The notes: generated by a model from the letters alone, not told the origin. A DNA stretch of 14,568 bases from Candidatus Sumerlaeota bacterium (GCA_026398545.1 JAPLSR010000397.1:1-14568); one strand, 5' to 3'; shown: positions 1-8,327, counted from the stretch's first letter. Program-made: numbers and translations.

Positions 1-42
1 ATATTTTACACTATCACCATCTAAGCGCTGAACATCGCTTCT

Positions 43-1467
43 TCAAGAAAAAAAGCGCCCCTGTAATTCATCAATATCCGTCTTTTTGAAAAACCTTAAA
101 AGCAATCCCGGAAATAATATATAAATCAGCGCCGAAACGGAATAAAATAGCAAAATGGATGTGTAATAATAACTCAGGTGCGCTTTTGTAAATGGGTATA
201 GAAACGAATAATATATCTCGCCCCACATGAATATGGCGCTATACATCAAAAACCGCCGCCCCTTATCTTTAACACATCCAATGAAAGGAACCAGCCAGAG
301 AAAATACCACGGGAAAATCACATAGGAGAAAAAGGCGATATAAAGGAGATAAATTCTCTCTCCATATCTAACTATTTTTTTCTGCAAAGACCCCTTCTCC
401 CTTCCATAAATGAAAAGGATTATCACATAAACCGCAACCCAGATAAAAAAGAATGCCCTCATGGCTGTGAGAAAAAGATTCTCCGTAATGTTCTTGAAAA
501 ACGAAAGGATATACATTGCCGCAAGTGGGAAACTCGCATCCACACTCATCCGGTATGTGGAGATGCCCGCCGGCAAGCCGTGAAGATGATAAACCAGTTT
601 GTAAGGAAGAAAGGACGTCAGTATTAAAACAATCCCGACAAGGATTTTCCAGAGCGGCATGCGCGCCTTGAAGGCGTAAAGAATCACAAAAGGAAGGATA
701 AATGCCGCAGGAGCCTTTGTGTGTAACGCAAAAATCATTGTTAGTACAGCTGGGATGTATCTGTTCGTGAATAAATAATACAACCCCATGCTGATGAAAA
801 GGCACATCAGGGCGTCATTGTGTCCATTGATAACATACTGGATAATTACCACCGGATTCAGGAGGAATAATACGCTCAATATCTCGCAGGGGCGCCCCGT
901 GAAATGCCTGGCTATCTTCTGAAGGAAAAGAAATGTGAAATAGAGGAATACAATATTCATCACCTTCAGTAAAATATATATGACCTCCTCATGTCCTGCC
1001 GCAACGGCATACAGGAGTTTCAATCCCATTGCGAACACATAGCCGTATGTCATGGGTGTGTCGCGGGGATACCCCGATGTTGCAGAAAATGAGACGGCGC
1101 CGTCACCGGGCATGGAATTGATTGTGGCGAGATAAGGGTTGAGCCCATATTTACCCTGGATAACGCTGTGGGATACATAGTAATAAAGGTCGCATGAGGA
1201 GGAGGGTGTTATGAGGATGGCGCTGGCGGAAGTGAGGAGAAAGATGAAAAGAATCACGCGGAGTGCAGGCATCCCATCTCTCAAGACGCGGTAAAGTCCG
1301 TAACAAAAAATGAGAGTTGCCGCCAGATAAACAACCAGATACTCAATGAAAATCAGCTGGGTGGTGGGATTTAAAACATTGAAAAATCCAAATGCGCCTG
1401 TGGCGCGGAATGCAAGGTAGAGATAAGGAAGCGGAAACAGGAGAAAGAGAATTGCATGGCGTCTCAT
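43..1467 (-). CDS. Polytopic GT-C-type glycosyltransferase (mannosyltransferase-like, GT87/DUF2029 style)
   Basis: The 474-residue product is almost entirely hydrophobic, with roughly ten to twelve predicted membrane spans. After the second or third span comes SCDLYYYVSH (Asp93), then a G-x-NPY motif (residues 109-112) and NGHND (214-218). Acidic residues in the first large outer loop followed by G-x-NPY and GH-x-D are typical of GT-C transferases that use polyprenyl-phosphate sugars, such as the MptA/MptB and DUF2029 groups. The likely role is adding a sugar, perhaps mannose, to a lipid or surface glycan on the outer face of the inner membrane. Donor and acceptor cannot be read from sequence. 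The ATG at 1467 is preceded by GGAGG with an 8-nt spacer, which supports this start. The gene lies 107 bp downstream of the next minus-strand gene and could share its transcript. The fold class is fairly sure; the substrate is a guess. Confidence 0.75.
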   Translation of the reverse strand: MRRHAILFLLFPLPYLYLAFRATGAFGFFNVLNPTTQLIFIEYLVVYLAATLIFCYGLYRVLRDGMPALRVILFIFLLTSASAILITPSSSCDLYYYVSHSVIQGKYGLNPYLATINSMPGDGAVSFSATSGYPRDTPMTYGYVFAMGLKLLYAVAAGHEEVIYILLKVMNIVFLYFTFLFLQKIARHFTGRPCEILSVLFLLNPVVIIQYVINGHNDALMCLFISMGLYYLFTNRYIPAVLTMIFALHTKAPAAFILPFVILYAFKARMPLWKILVGIVLILTSFLPYKLVYHLHGLPAGISTYRMSVDASFPLAAMYILSFFKNITENLFLTAMRAFFFIWVAVYVIILFIYGREKGSLQKKIVRYGERIYLLYIAFFSYVIFPWYFLWLVPFIGCVKDKGRRFLMYSAIFMWGEIYYSFLYPFTKAHLSYYYTSILLFYSVSALIYILFPGLLLRFFKKTDIDELQGRFFS

Positions 1468-1548
1468 CCATCAAACCTCCGCACACAAACACAAACCCTT
1501 CCGCTTGATTTACGCCTCATCAAGTAAAAAATCGGGCAACTGCAAAAC

Positions 1549-1573
1549 GATTTTCATTTCGTTATGAAAAATC
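1549..1573 (-). terminator. Weak AT-rich hairpin after the pseudopilin-like gene
   Basis: GATTTTCAT and ATGAAAAATC pair around a TTCGTT loop, with one bulged A. The hairpin begins two bases beyond the stop codon of the gene ending at 1575. The stem is AT-rich and no clean U-tract follows on the minus strand, so this may be a weak terminator, an mRNA 3'-end stabiliser or chance. The rest of the 1468-1574 gap shows nothing else convincing apart from a small CTTGAT/ATCAAG inverted repeat (1504-1524). Confidence 0.3.
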
Positions 1574-1574
1574 A

Positions 1575-3380
1575 TCATTGCTGAGAAGTGTCCATGATAA
1601 TGTCGCCGGGGCTGATAGTTCCGTTGGTGGGGTCGTAAGAATACTGAAGTGGCATAAGGATTGCTCCATTTGTAACACGGGAGGCTTCGCAGTCAGGACC
1701 GAAGCTGATAATCTGTGCCGGTGTTGTGTCAATTATAGTGAGCGGTAAGCCCCCATCATTAAATGGGTCAGTCGGGAGATTATTCGGGAATTGCTTCAGG
1801 AGCCCTTCCTTTGTTGTGGCGAGTTGTCCTCTGGGTGGAAATGGATATCGGGAGCGGCGCGGTATCTCTATACAAATATCGCCATCGCTCACCGTGCCAT
1901 TGGTTGGGTCATAAAAGAAGGCGGCTCGATTGTCCTTTTTATCCGGACCGACGCTATAAACCTTGAAGACGTCACCATCAGTTAAAAACTTCAGGGGAGT
2001 TTTGCTGAAGGGGTCATTCGGGAAACTCTGCGGCAGAAGTGGAGCAAAGTCAAACTCATTATTTGGGAACTTGCCAGATGTCAGGAGATGATAACGGGCT
2101 GCCGCGCTTGCTAAAAGAAGGAGAGACCTTGCCTCCACGGTATCCCATCTGACATGCGTTTCAATTAAATGCCCTGCATAGTGTATATCTTCATCATAAA
2201 GTGCATTCCAAAAGGGGCTCTCTGTTCGTCTGAAGTCATCCAGGCGCAGGGTTGCGTCAATTTTCTTCAGATTTTGCAGTGTATCAAAGAAGGTCTTAAC
2301 TTCTTCCGGGCTTTTACATGCATTAGCCATATAAAGTTCCATACCGCCGCAGGAAATGAATTTCAATGAAATCCCAATGAGGTTGCTTAACAGATTCGTG
2401 GGTCCACAACAAATCTGACTGCACCGGTAAATAAGGGTCAAAAGATGAAGGGCACGTTCATTATTTCCTTTCAGCATGGCAAAGGTCGCCTGCACACGCA
2501 ATACCTTGTATAGCACCTGCACTCCCAAGAAATTGGGGACACTGCCATACAGGAGAGAAGGGGGATGAACAGGAGGAATGCCTGCCTTGCATGCGGCCGC
2601 CTTTTCAAGAAGACTCTCAAATGATTCCTTCGGATTCGGCTCACCGATTTTCATGAGCCAATCATAGGCATTTTGCCCTTCTTTGGAAAGCTTATGTGAA
2701 GCCACTGCCTGTTCCATCAATTGCGGGATACACGCAATGTTCGGGTTGGGTGTTTGTGAAATACGATCTTTCAGGAGGGCATTTTGTCTTGAAAGTTCGT
2801 CCCATTTATCATTCCTCATCAGGGCATCGAGATAAATCACGCAGATATATGGGTCGGTGGGATAATTCTCAAATAGTTTTTCCGCTACGCTGAGGTCTGA
2901 TTTAAGTCCGCCATTATTTTGAATGCTTTCAAAATATTTGATGATTTTCTTATCCTTAATGCGGTGCAGATAGGAGGATATTGGTTTTGATAGGGTGGTA
3001 ATTGTCCTCATGACCCTCTTTTCCGCATCGGGAATTCCACCCATTTCTCCGAATCCAATTAAATCCCAGTCCCCTTGAGTTGTGCCGGACGGTTTGAATT
3101 GAAGGGCGCCATAAGAATAAGTGCCGTGGACATTGGATACAATTGTCATTTTGCCAGAGCTTGTTATAATTTTTACCGGATTACCTAAACTGTCTGTTCC
3201 ATCTTTGGGATAAAGAATTTCCGGCTTGTAAGTCAAAATGCGGGGTTCAATCTGCAGAACGGTTGAAATTCCTTCAGCCAGGTATAACCCTTTCACAGTC
3301 GCATATTTCGCACGATATGCTATTAGAATAACCAGAAAAACGAACGCTATCAAACAAAATAAAATCATTATCTTTTTCAT
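1575..3380 (-). CDS. Membrane-anchored hypothetical protein with two pseudopilin-like C-terminal modules
   Basis: The 601-residue product is not one I recognise as a named family. Residues 1-22 form a single hydrophobic anchor after MKK, with no Gly-Phe-Thr-Leu-Ile-Glu prepilin leader and no lipobox at a usual place, so it is probably a type II membrane protein with a periplasmic body. Residues about 120-410 look alpha-helical. Residues 414-440 carry the pattern of small helices ending in RYHLLTSGKFPNN, as seen before GspG-like tails. Two modules follow (about 437-502 and 530-594). Each has the order FPN(D/N)...DPF...PL...SxGPD...YDPTNGT-x-S-x-GDI, resembling the Ca-binding C-terminal loop of type II secretion pseudopilins. 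The reading frame stays open to 3566, but I place the start at ATG 3380: a G-rich site (GGGGGCG, 3386-3392) lies just upstream and this puts the hydrophobic stretch at the N-terminus. A role with secretion or pilus-like machinery is inference. Confidence 0.8.
   Translation of the reverse strand: MKKIMILFCLIAFVFLVILIAYRAKYATVKGLYLAEGISTVLQIEPRILTYKPEILYPKDGTDSLGNPVKIITSSGKMTIVSNVHGTYSYGALQFKPSGTTQGDWDLIGFGEMGGIPDAEKRVMRTITTLSKPISSYLHRIKDKKIIKYFESIQNNGGLKSDLSVAEKLFENYPTDPYICVIYLDALMRNDKWDELSRQNALLKDRISQTPNPNIACIPQLMEQAVASHKLSKEGQNAYDWLMKIGEPNPKESFESLLEKAAACKAGIPPVHPPSLLYGSVPNFLGVQVLYKVLRVQATFAMLKGNNERALHLLTLIYRCSQICCGPTNLLSNLIGISLKFISCGGMELYMANACKSPEEVKTFFDTLQNLKKIDATLRLDDFRRTESPFWNALYDEDIHYAGHLIETHVRWDTVEARSLLLLASAAARYHLLTSGKFPNNEFDFAPLLPQSFPNDPFSKTPLKFLTDGDVFKVYSVGPDKKDNRAAFFYDPTNGTVSDGDICIEIPRRSRYPFPPRGQLATTKEGLLKQFPNNLPTDPFNDGGLPLTIIDTTPAQIISFGPDCEASRVTNGAILMPLQYSYDPTNGTISPGDIIMDTSQQ
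1599..2072 (-). repeat. Two tandem copies of a pseudopilin-tail-like protein module
   Basis: Within the 601-residue protein, residues about 437-502 and 530-594 repeat the same layout: FPN(D/N), DPF, PL, (Y/I)SxGPD, then YDPTNGTVSDGDI in the first and YDPTNGTISPGDI in the second. The two YDPTNGT motifs are 92 residues apart. Only the motifs are conserved, so this is an old duplication and not a recent DNA repeat. Confidence 0.7.
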
Positions 3381-3625
3381 TTTATCGCCCCCGAGGTTGG
3401 ATTTTTTATTATTATGTAGATTGAACATCAAGGTCTCGCATGAGAGAAAATTACGGTTAAATTTTGTGGATGAATTGTATGAGCGAGTCAAATAAAAAAT
3501 AAGCTGTCTAAGTAAAGGCGATATAAGATTAAGGTAAAAGAATCTTGACGAAAAAAGTGCGGGCATGGATTCTCTTTGACTAAGAAAAGCAAAAGTATTT
3601 ATTAAATAATTCAGGGTGGTTAGAC
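3381..3625. promoter_or_regulatory. Divergent intergenic spacer with weak promoter candidates
   Basis: This 245-bp AT-rich spacer separates two divergently read genes and should hold both promoters. On the plus strand TTGACG (3545-3550) and TTGACT (3576-3581) are good -35 matches. The second has TATTAA 18 bp downstream (3600-3605), but that would start transcription almost on the ribosome site, and the first has only GATTCT at the proper distance. On the minus strand I see AT-rich CATAATAAT near 3405-3416 but no well-spaced -35. A short TCTC-GCAT-GAGA palindrome sits at 3434-3445. No small gene is convincing here. Confidence 0.35.
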
Positions 3626-6475
3626 ATGAACATAATTTCTCGCTCTATCCTCATCCTTATCTTCATTTTTATCCTGGGGAGTGTAATGATGGGTGTTGAG
3701 ACATCGGGACTAAAGGGCGGTCTGCCGAAGGCACCCGTTCTAAAATGGACGAATGACGCGCACGAACTGGGTCTCGACCCTGCCATCATCAAGAAGGCGT
3801 TCGAGGCACTGGATGCCGGCGCAAAGGAGAATAAGGTGCCCGGCTCGGTTGCCGTCATCGGTCGCAATGGCTATGCCTTATATCCTTACGCCGCAGGTCA
3901 TTCCATCCTTCAACCTGAAAAACTTCCCATGACGCCTGACACGGTGTTCGACCTCGCCTCGGTGACAAAGATGGTCGCCACAAACACCTCCGTCATGATT
4001 CTCATTGAAGAGGGAAAGATTCGCCTTGATGACCCTGTGGCGCGCTATCTTCCTGAATTCGGCGCAAATGGGAAGGAAACGGTCACCGTGCGTCAGTTGT
4101 TGACCCACACCAGCGGGTTCCCCCCCTTCAAGCTATTTTACAAGACTCTGAAAGGGCGGGAGGAATTTTACAGGGCGGTTTGCAATGAGGGTCTTACCGC
4201 CGCCCCCGGCACACGCCGCACATACAGCGACCTCGGCTTCATGACCCTTGGATTCATTGTCGAAAAGGTCTCCGGCAAAGACCTCAACACATTTACGCAG
4301 GAACGGATATTCCGACCACTCGGAATGAAAAACACCCGATTCCAGCCGCCCACCTCATGGAAGCGACGGACGGCGGCAACCGAGGTCTGGCCCTTCTGGA
4401 AACGACTCGCCTGGGGCGAGGTGCATGATGAAAACGCAAATGCCATGGGCGGTGTCGCAGGACATGCCGGACTCTTTTCCACTGCGCACGACCTTGCCAT
4501 CTTCTGCCAGATGCTTCTCAACGGCGGAAAGTATGGAGATGCTCAGATACTGCACCCTGAAACCGTCCGTCAATTTTACACTCCTCAAACCCCTCCCGCA
4601 ATTTCTGCCGAGCAGGGCATGGGCTGGATTCTCAGCGGGAAGGAAAAGGATGAGTCGGGCGGAATTAGACCTGAAGCCTTTAGCCACTCAGGATTCACCG
4701 GCACTTCACTCTGGGTCAGTCCCAAACATAACACCTTCGCCATATTGCTGATGAACGCCATTCATCCGGACAGGGAGAAGGCGGAACGCGCATTTGTCCG
4801 CACGCCGTTCCAGGCGGCTGTGCTCAAGGTAATCGAGAGCGCAAAGTCTCCCGCACATTCGCTCAACCGCCTCTTTCCCGCCGACCAATACTGGGTTGAG
4901 AAGACACTCCGCCAGATGACCCTTGAAGAGAAGGCGGGACAACTCATCTTTCCCTCCTACCAAAATAAAGAGGAGGTCGCCTTAAGACTTTTGGAAACGG
5001 TCAAGCCGGGGGGATTCATCGCTTATCACGGGGGGACAGCGCTCCACCTTGCGGAACTTATCAACCGCCTTCAGGAAGAATCTGAACTGCCCCTCCTCAT
5101 GACTGCCGATTTTGAACGCGGCGTGGGTTGTTATATTGATGGCGCCACAGACCTTCCCGGGAACATGGGTCTGGGAGCCTCCGGGCGTTTAAGTGATGTG
5201 AAAGAGGCGGCGCGCATCACGGCGATAGAAAGCCGCGCCATCGGAGTCCATCTCGATTTTGCGCCCGTCCTTGATGTCAATAACAATCCCAAAAATCCGA
5301 TAATCAACATCCGCTCCTTCGGTGAAGACCCCCAGATGGTGGCGCGCCTCGGCGTGACCTTGATAAAATCCGCGCAGAAACATGGACTCCTCGCCACTGG
5401 AAAGCACTTCCCCGGTCACGGTAACACCTATATTGACAGCCATTCTTCAATGGGGAAGATTGAAGGCAGCGTGAAGGAACTCCACAAGGTGGAACTGCTC
5501 CCCTTTGAAAAGGCAATAAAGGATGCGCAGGTTTCCAGCATCATGACGGCGCACCTGTGGATTCCGGCGTATGAACCCACCCCCCTCGCCGCCACACTCT
5601 CAAAGAAAATCATGAACCGCCTTTTGCGAAATGAATTTGGTTTCAAAGGCATCCTCTTTACAGACGCCATGAACATGAAGGGTGTTGCCAGAGGTGTGAC
5701 ATTTGAGGAATCCATCATCCGCGCAATTGAGGCGGGATGCGACGCAATCCTGATGCCCGGAGACCCGGAAAAGGCGCACAAGGTCATAGTCGAGGCAGTC
5801 AACAATGGTCGCCTGAAGGCGGAGCGCATTGATGCATCGGTGCGGAGGATTCTCGCCGCCAAGACGCGCGTGAACCTGCACAGGGAGCGATTCACCGATA
5901 TGGAAAAACTTGAAACCCGCGTTGGGACGAAGGAATTTTATGAGCTGGCAAAAAAGATGGCTTACAACAGCCTGACCCTCGTCCGCCATGCCCCTGAGAC
6001 TCTCCCCCTCTCAACCAGGAAAACCACGGCTGTTATCATGATTGCCAACGAGGTGGGCAATGTGATGGTCTGGAGGGACATTTATACTTTTGGCAACGAG
6101 GTCAAAAAACTGAATCCTCAGACACAGGTCCTGTTTATGGGGGATAATGTTACAACAGATGGAAAAGAACAGGCAACACGGCTTATTCACGAATGCGACC
6201 AGGTCATCATCGCCCTTTATCCAAGGATTGTTGTCGGGCGGGGAAATGTCTCCCTGAATGTTGACCAGCGCCAACTTCTGGATGAACTGATTGCCATTCG
6301 CCTTCCGTATGTTGTTATCTCCTTCGGGAGCCCATATGTTGTAACGGAGCTTCCGGAAGCGCCGACCTATATCTGCGCTTATGGCAATGCGGCGGCTGTG
6401 CAGGCGGCAGCCGCTGAGGCGCTTTTTACAAAGGGGCGATTCCATGGACAATTGCCTGTGACAATTCAAGAGTAA
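3626..6475 (+). CDS. Secreted fusion: serine beta-lactamase/esterase-like domain plus GH3 beta-N-acetylhexosaminidase
   Basis: The 949-residue product has a signal peptide (about residues 1-23: a charged start, then a strongly hydrophobic core). Residues about 45-400 are a serine beta-lactamase-family domain (DD-peptidase/esterase group): SVTK (Ser112, Lys115), HTSGFPP (161-167), YSD (200-202) and HSGFTG (354-359) supply all three active-site boxes. Residues about 420-750 are a NagZ-type GH3 barrel: KHFPGHG (593-599) with the DSH loop (Asp605, His607), which carries the His/Asp pair of N-acetylglucosaminidases, and FTDAMNMKG with nucleophile Asp680. Residues about 790-949 look like the alpha/beta GH3 C-terminal domain, ending in GQLPVTI. 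By family, it should cleave beta-linked GlcNAc from peptidoglycan or chitin fragments in the periplasm or outside the cell. The partner domain might act on peptide, ester or amide bonds; its substrate is unknown. The ATG follows AGGGTGG with a suitable spacer. The fusions I recall place GH3 first, so this order is notable. Confidence 0.92.
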   Translation: MNIISRSILILIFIFILGSVMMGVETSGLKGGLPKAPVLKWTNDAHELGLDPAIIKKAFEALDAGAKENKVPGSVAVIGRNGYALYPYAAGHSILQPEKLPMTPDTVFDLASVTKMVATNTSVMILIEEGKIRLDDPVARYLPEFGANGKETVTVRQLLTHTSGFPPFKLFYKTLKGREEFYRAVCNEGLTAAPGTRRTYSDLGFMTLGFIVEKVSGKDLNTFTQERIFRPLGMKNTRFQPPTSWKRRTAATEVWPFWKRLAWGEVHDENANAMGGVAGHAGLFSTAHDLAIFCQMLLNGGKYGDAQILHPETVRQFYTPQTPPAISAEQGMGWILSGKEKDESGGIRPEAFSHSGFTGTSLWVSPKHNTFAILLMNAIHPDREKAERAFVRTPFQAAVLKVIESAKSPAHSLNRLFPADQYWVEKTLRQMTLEEKAGQLIFPSYQNKEEVALRLLETVKPGGFIAYHGGTALHLAELINRLQEESELPLLMTADFERGVGCYIDGATDLPGNMGLGASGRLSDVKEAARITAIESRAIGVHLDFAPVLDVNNNPKNPIINIRSFGEDPQMVARLGVTLIKSAQKHGLLATGKHFPGHGNTYIDSHSSMGKIEGSVKELHKVELLPFEKAIKDAQVSSIMTAHLWIPAYEPTPLAATLSKKIMNRLLRNEFGFKGILFTDAMNMKGVARGVTFEESIIRAIEAGCDAILMPGDPEKAHKVIVEAVNNGRLKAERIDASVRRILAAKTRVNLHRERFTDMEKLETRVGTKEFYELAKKMAYNSLTLVRHAPETLPLSTRKTTAVIMIANEVGNVMVWRDIYTFGNEVKKLNPQTQVLFMGDNVTTDGKEQATRLIHECDQVIIALYPRIVVGRGNVSLNVDQRQLLDELIAIRLPYVVISFGSPYVVTELPEAPTYICAYGNAAAVQAAAAEALFTKGRFHGQLPVTIQE

Positions 6476-6505
6476 ATATTAAGAGACCCTAAAAAAATGA
6501 ATATA

Positions 6506-6604
6506 TTTTCACCACAGAGGACACAAAGGAACACAGAGGAATCACAAAGTGAAAAAACCTCTGTGCAACTCTGTGAATACCTCTGTGAACCTCTGTGGTA
6601 AAAC
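6506..6604. repeat. Palindromic CACAGAGG/CCTCTGTG intergenic element
   Basis: The left half holds four direct CACA(G/A)AG(G/T) units (from 6513, 6522, 6532 and 6543). The right half holds four complementary (C/A)CTCTGTG units (6558, 6568, 6580, 6590). Units are spaced 9 to 12 bp. The ends, ACCACAGAGG (6511-6520) and CCTCTGTGGT (6590-6599), are exact inverted repeats flanked by TTTTC and AAAA, so the whole element can fold into a long imperfect hairpin around an A-rich centre (6552-6557). I recognise this as a type of non-coding repeat that turns up between genes in many unrelated environmental bacteria and is often mistranslated as short SVSSVVK-like ORFs. It fills most of the gap between the glycosidase and the ACT gene, ending 24 bp before the latter's start codon, so it could affect readthrough or translation. 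Confidence 0.85.
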
Positions 6605-6627
6605 CTCGATAGAAAGGAGATAAAGCC

Positions 6628-7026
6628 ATGGCAGTTCTGAAACAATTTTCCGTGCGGCTTGCCAACAAGCCGGGACACCTTGCCTCCCTCTGCAAAATCC
6701 TGAAGGATGCCGGGGTCAACATCCTCGCCATCTCTGTTCATGACAGCACGGATAGCGGTATCGCACGTTTCGTACCGGATAAACCTGACATCATCGATGA
6801 CCTCCTTGTCAGAAACCATTACTGTTATGATGTGAAGGATGTGGTGATGATAACACTGCCAAATGTCCCCGGCGCATTATGGAAAACGGCGCAAAAACTT
6901 GCCTCAAAAAAGCTTAATATTGACTACCTTTACACAGCCAATCATCCGGATGTGGAGCGAACGGTCTTGGTTATCAGCACACAGCATCCCAGAATTGTGG
7001 ATAAACTCCTGAAGGGTCTTTACTAA
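6628..7026 (+). CDS. Tandem ACT-domain regulatory protein
   Basis: The 132-residue protein consists of two ACT folds and nothing else. The first covers about residues 3-64 (FSVRLANKPGHLASLCKIL, then GVNILAISV). The second covers about 70-130 (VMITLPNVPGALWKTAQKL, then LNIDYLYTA). Each has the hallmark N-K/V-PG(H/A)L turn at the ligand site between strand 1 and helix 1. ACT domains bind amino acids or similar small ligands; stand-alone tandem-ACT proteins are thought to act as sensors or regulatory subunits for amino-acid enzymes. There is no DNA-binding or catalytic domain. The start is fixed by AAAGGAGAT just before the ATG. The gene lies 64 bp upstream of rocD in the same direction, suggesting co-transcription and a link to ornithine/glutamate metabolism. 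The ligand is unknown. Confidence 0.88.
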   Translation: MAVLKQFSVRLANKPGHLASLCKILKDAGVNILAISVHDSTDSGIARFVPDKPDIIDDLLVRNHYCYDVKDVVMITLPNVPGALWKTAQKLASKKLNIDYLYTANHPDVERTVLVISTQHPRIVDKLLKGLY

Positions 7027-7090
7027 ATTCTCATCACCAAACCGCATAAGCCTGCCTTTTAAATACAAATGAGCAGAGGGAGGAAATACC

Positions 7091-8314
7091 ATGCCTGAGA
7101 CTCATGCACTTCTGATGAATTCAGCTGGTTATATTGCCCTGGAAGATGAATATGGCGCCAAAAACTATCATCCCTTAGACGTGGTGCTGACACGAGGACA
7201 GGGCATCTGGGTCTGGGATGTGGAAGGGAAGCGCTATCTTGATTGCCTCTCCGCATATTCAGCGGTCAATCAGGGTCACTGCCATCCCAGAATTGTCCAG
7301 GCAATGATAGAGCAGGCACAGCGACTGTCTATCGTCTCGCGCGCCTTTCGCAATGACCAGCTGGGGGGTTTTTACAAGGAAATCTGCGAACTGACGAAGT
7401 CCCACATGGTTTTACCGATGAACAGCGGGGCGGAGGCGGTGGAGTCCGTCATCAAGGCGGTCCGAAAATGGGGTTACACGGTGAAGGGAATCCCGCATGG
7501 TATGGCGGAAATTATTGTCTGCCAGAATAATTTCCATGGACGCACAATCACTATAATCAGCTTCAGCACCGAGAAGCAATACCGTGACGGTTATGAACCG
7601 TTCACCCCCGGCTTCAAAGTCATTCCGTTTGGAGATGCGGATGCGCTTGAGTCAGCCATCACGCCCAACACCGTTGCCTTCCTGGTGGAGCCAATCCAGG
7701 GCGAGGGCGGAGTTATTGTCCCCCCCGACGGCTATCTCCGCAAGGTGCGTGAGATATGCGATAAATACAACATCGTCCTTGTCACGGATGAGATTCAGAC
7801 CGGACTGGGGCGGACGGGGAGGCTTTTTGCGGAGGAGCATGAGGGGATTGAGGCGGATGTGACTCTTATCGGCAAAGCGCTGTCGGGCGGCCTGTATCCG
7901 ATCTCCGCCGTTCTTTCAAACAAGGAGGTGCTGGGTGTATTTCATCCCGGCGACCACGGAAGCACATATGGCGGGAACCCGCTTGCCTGTGCCGTTGCAC
8001 GTGCGGCGCTCAAGGTTCTGATTGAGGAAAAGATGATAGAAAACGCCGCAACTGTCGGTCCCTATTTCATGGAACAACTGCGGGGCATCAAAAGCCAATA
8101 TGTGAAAGAGGTTCGCGGCAAGGGACTCCTGATTGGCGTCGAATTGCACAAGGAAGCGGGCGGGGCGCGCCATTTCTGCGCAAAACTCAAAGACAAGGGC
8201 ATCCTCTGCAAGGAGACGCATGAACACGTTATTCGTTTTGCCCCACCGCTTGTGATTCGCAAGGAAGACATAGACTGGGCGCTGGAACAGATTAGCGACG
8301 TGCTGGCTCATTAA
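7091..8314 (+). CDS. rocD: Ornithine--oxo-acid aminotransferase (ornithine delta-aminotransferase)
   Basis: This 407-residue class III PLP aminotransferase moves the delta-amino group of ornithine to 2-oxoglutarate, giving glutamate semialdehyde and glutamate in the cytoplasm. It links arginine/ornithine to proline and glutamate. The sequence runs in the expected order: AYSAVNQGHCHP (about 55-66), NSGAEAVE (PLP phosphate contact), NNFHGRT, the DEIQTGLGRTG motif with Asp233 contacting the pyridine nitrogen, Lys262 in IGKALSGG as the Schiff-base lysine, and HGSTYGGNPLA. The DEIQTGLGRTG, IGKALSGG and YPISAVL run fits ornithine aminotransferase better than acetylornithine (ArgD) or GABA aminotransferases, although those relatives cannot be fully excluded. 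Length is typical. GAGGGAGG precedes the ATG. The ACT-domain gene upstream may modulate it. A hairpin at 8404-8438 ends the unit. Confidence 0.93.
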   Translation: MPETHALLMNSAGYIALEDEYGAKNYHPLDVVLTRGQGIWVWDVEGKRYLDCLSAYSAVNQGHCHPRIVQAMIEQAQRLSIVSRAFRNDQLGGFYKEICELTKSHMVLPMNSGAEAVESVIKAVRKWGYTVKGIPHGMAEIIVCQNNFHGRTITIISFSTEKQYRDGYEPFTPGFKVIPFGDADALESAITPNTVAFLVEPIQGEGGVIVPPDGYLRKVREICDKYNIVLVTDEIQTGLGRTGRLFAEEHEGIEADVTLIGKALSGGLYPISAVLSNKEVLGVFHPGDHGSTYGGNPLACAVARAALKVLIEEKMIENAATVGPYFMEQLRGIKSQYVKEVRGKGLLIGVELHKEAGGARHFCAKLKDKGILCKETHEHVIRFAPPLVIRKEDIDWALEQISDVLAH

Positions 8315-8327
8315 ACCATCGATAATA

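Noticed and set aside
3381..3566. An N-terminal extension of the pseudopilin-like protein starting at 3566
   Set aside because: The frame is open, but the extra 62 residues are not protein-like and would bury the membrane anchor. The ATG at 3380 has a G-rich ribosome site and gives a normal N-terminal anchor.
4168..5989. Minus-strand and alternative-frame ORFs inside the glycosidase fusion
   Set aside because: They overlap a gene whose every active-site motif is intact over 949 codons, and none has recognisable features.
6511..6599. CRISPR array or insertion sequence
   Set aside because: The units are 8 bp, reverse orientation at the centre and have no spacers of 25-40 bp. There is no transposase and no visible target-site duplication.
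6466..6819. Minus-strand open frames spanning the repeat and the start of the ACT gene
   Set aside because: They are translations of the palindromic repeat (LCVLCGEN and SVSSVVK-type strings, a familiar artefact) joined to the antisense of a real gene.
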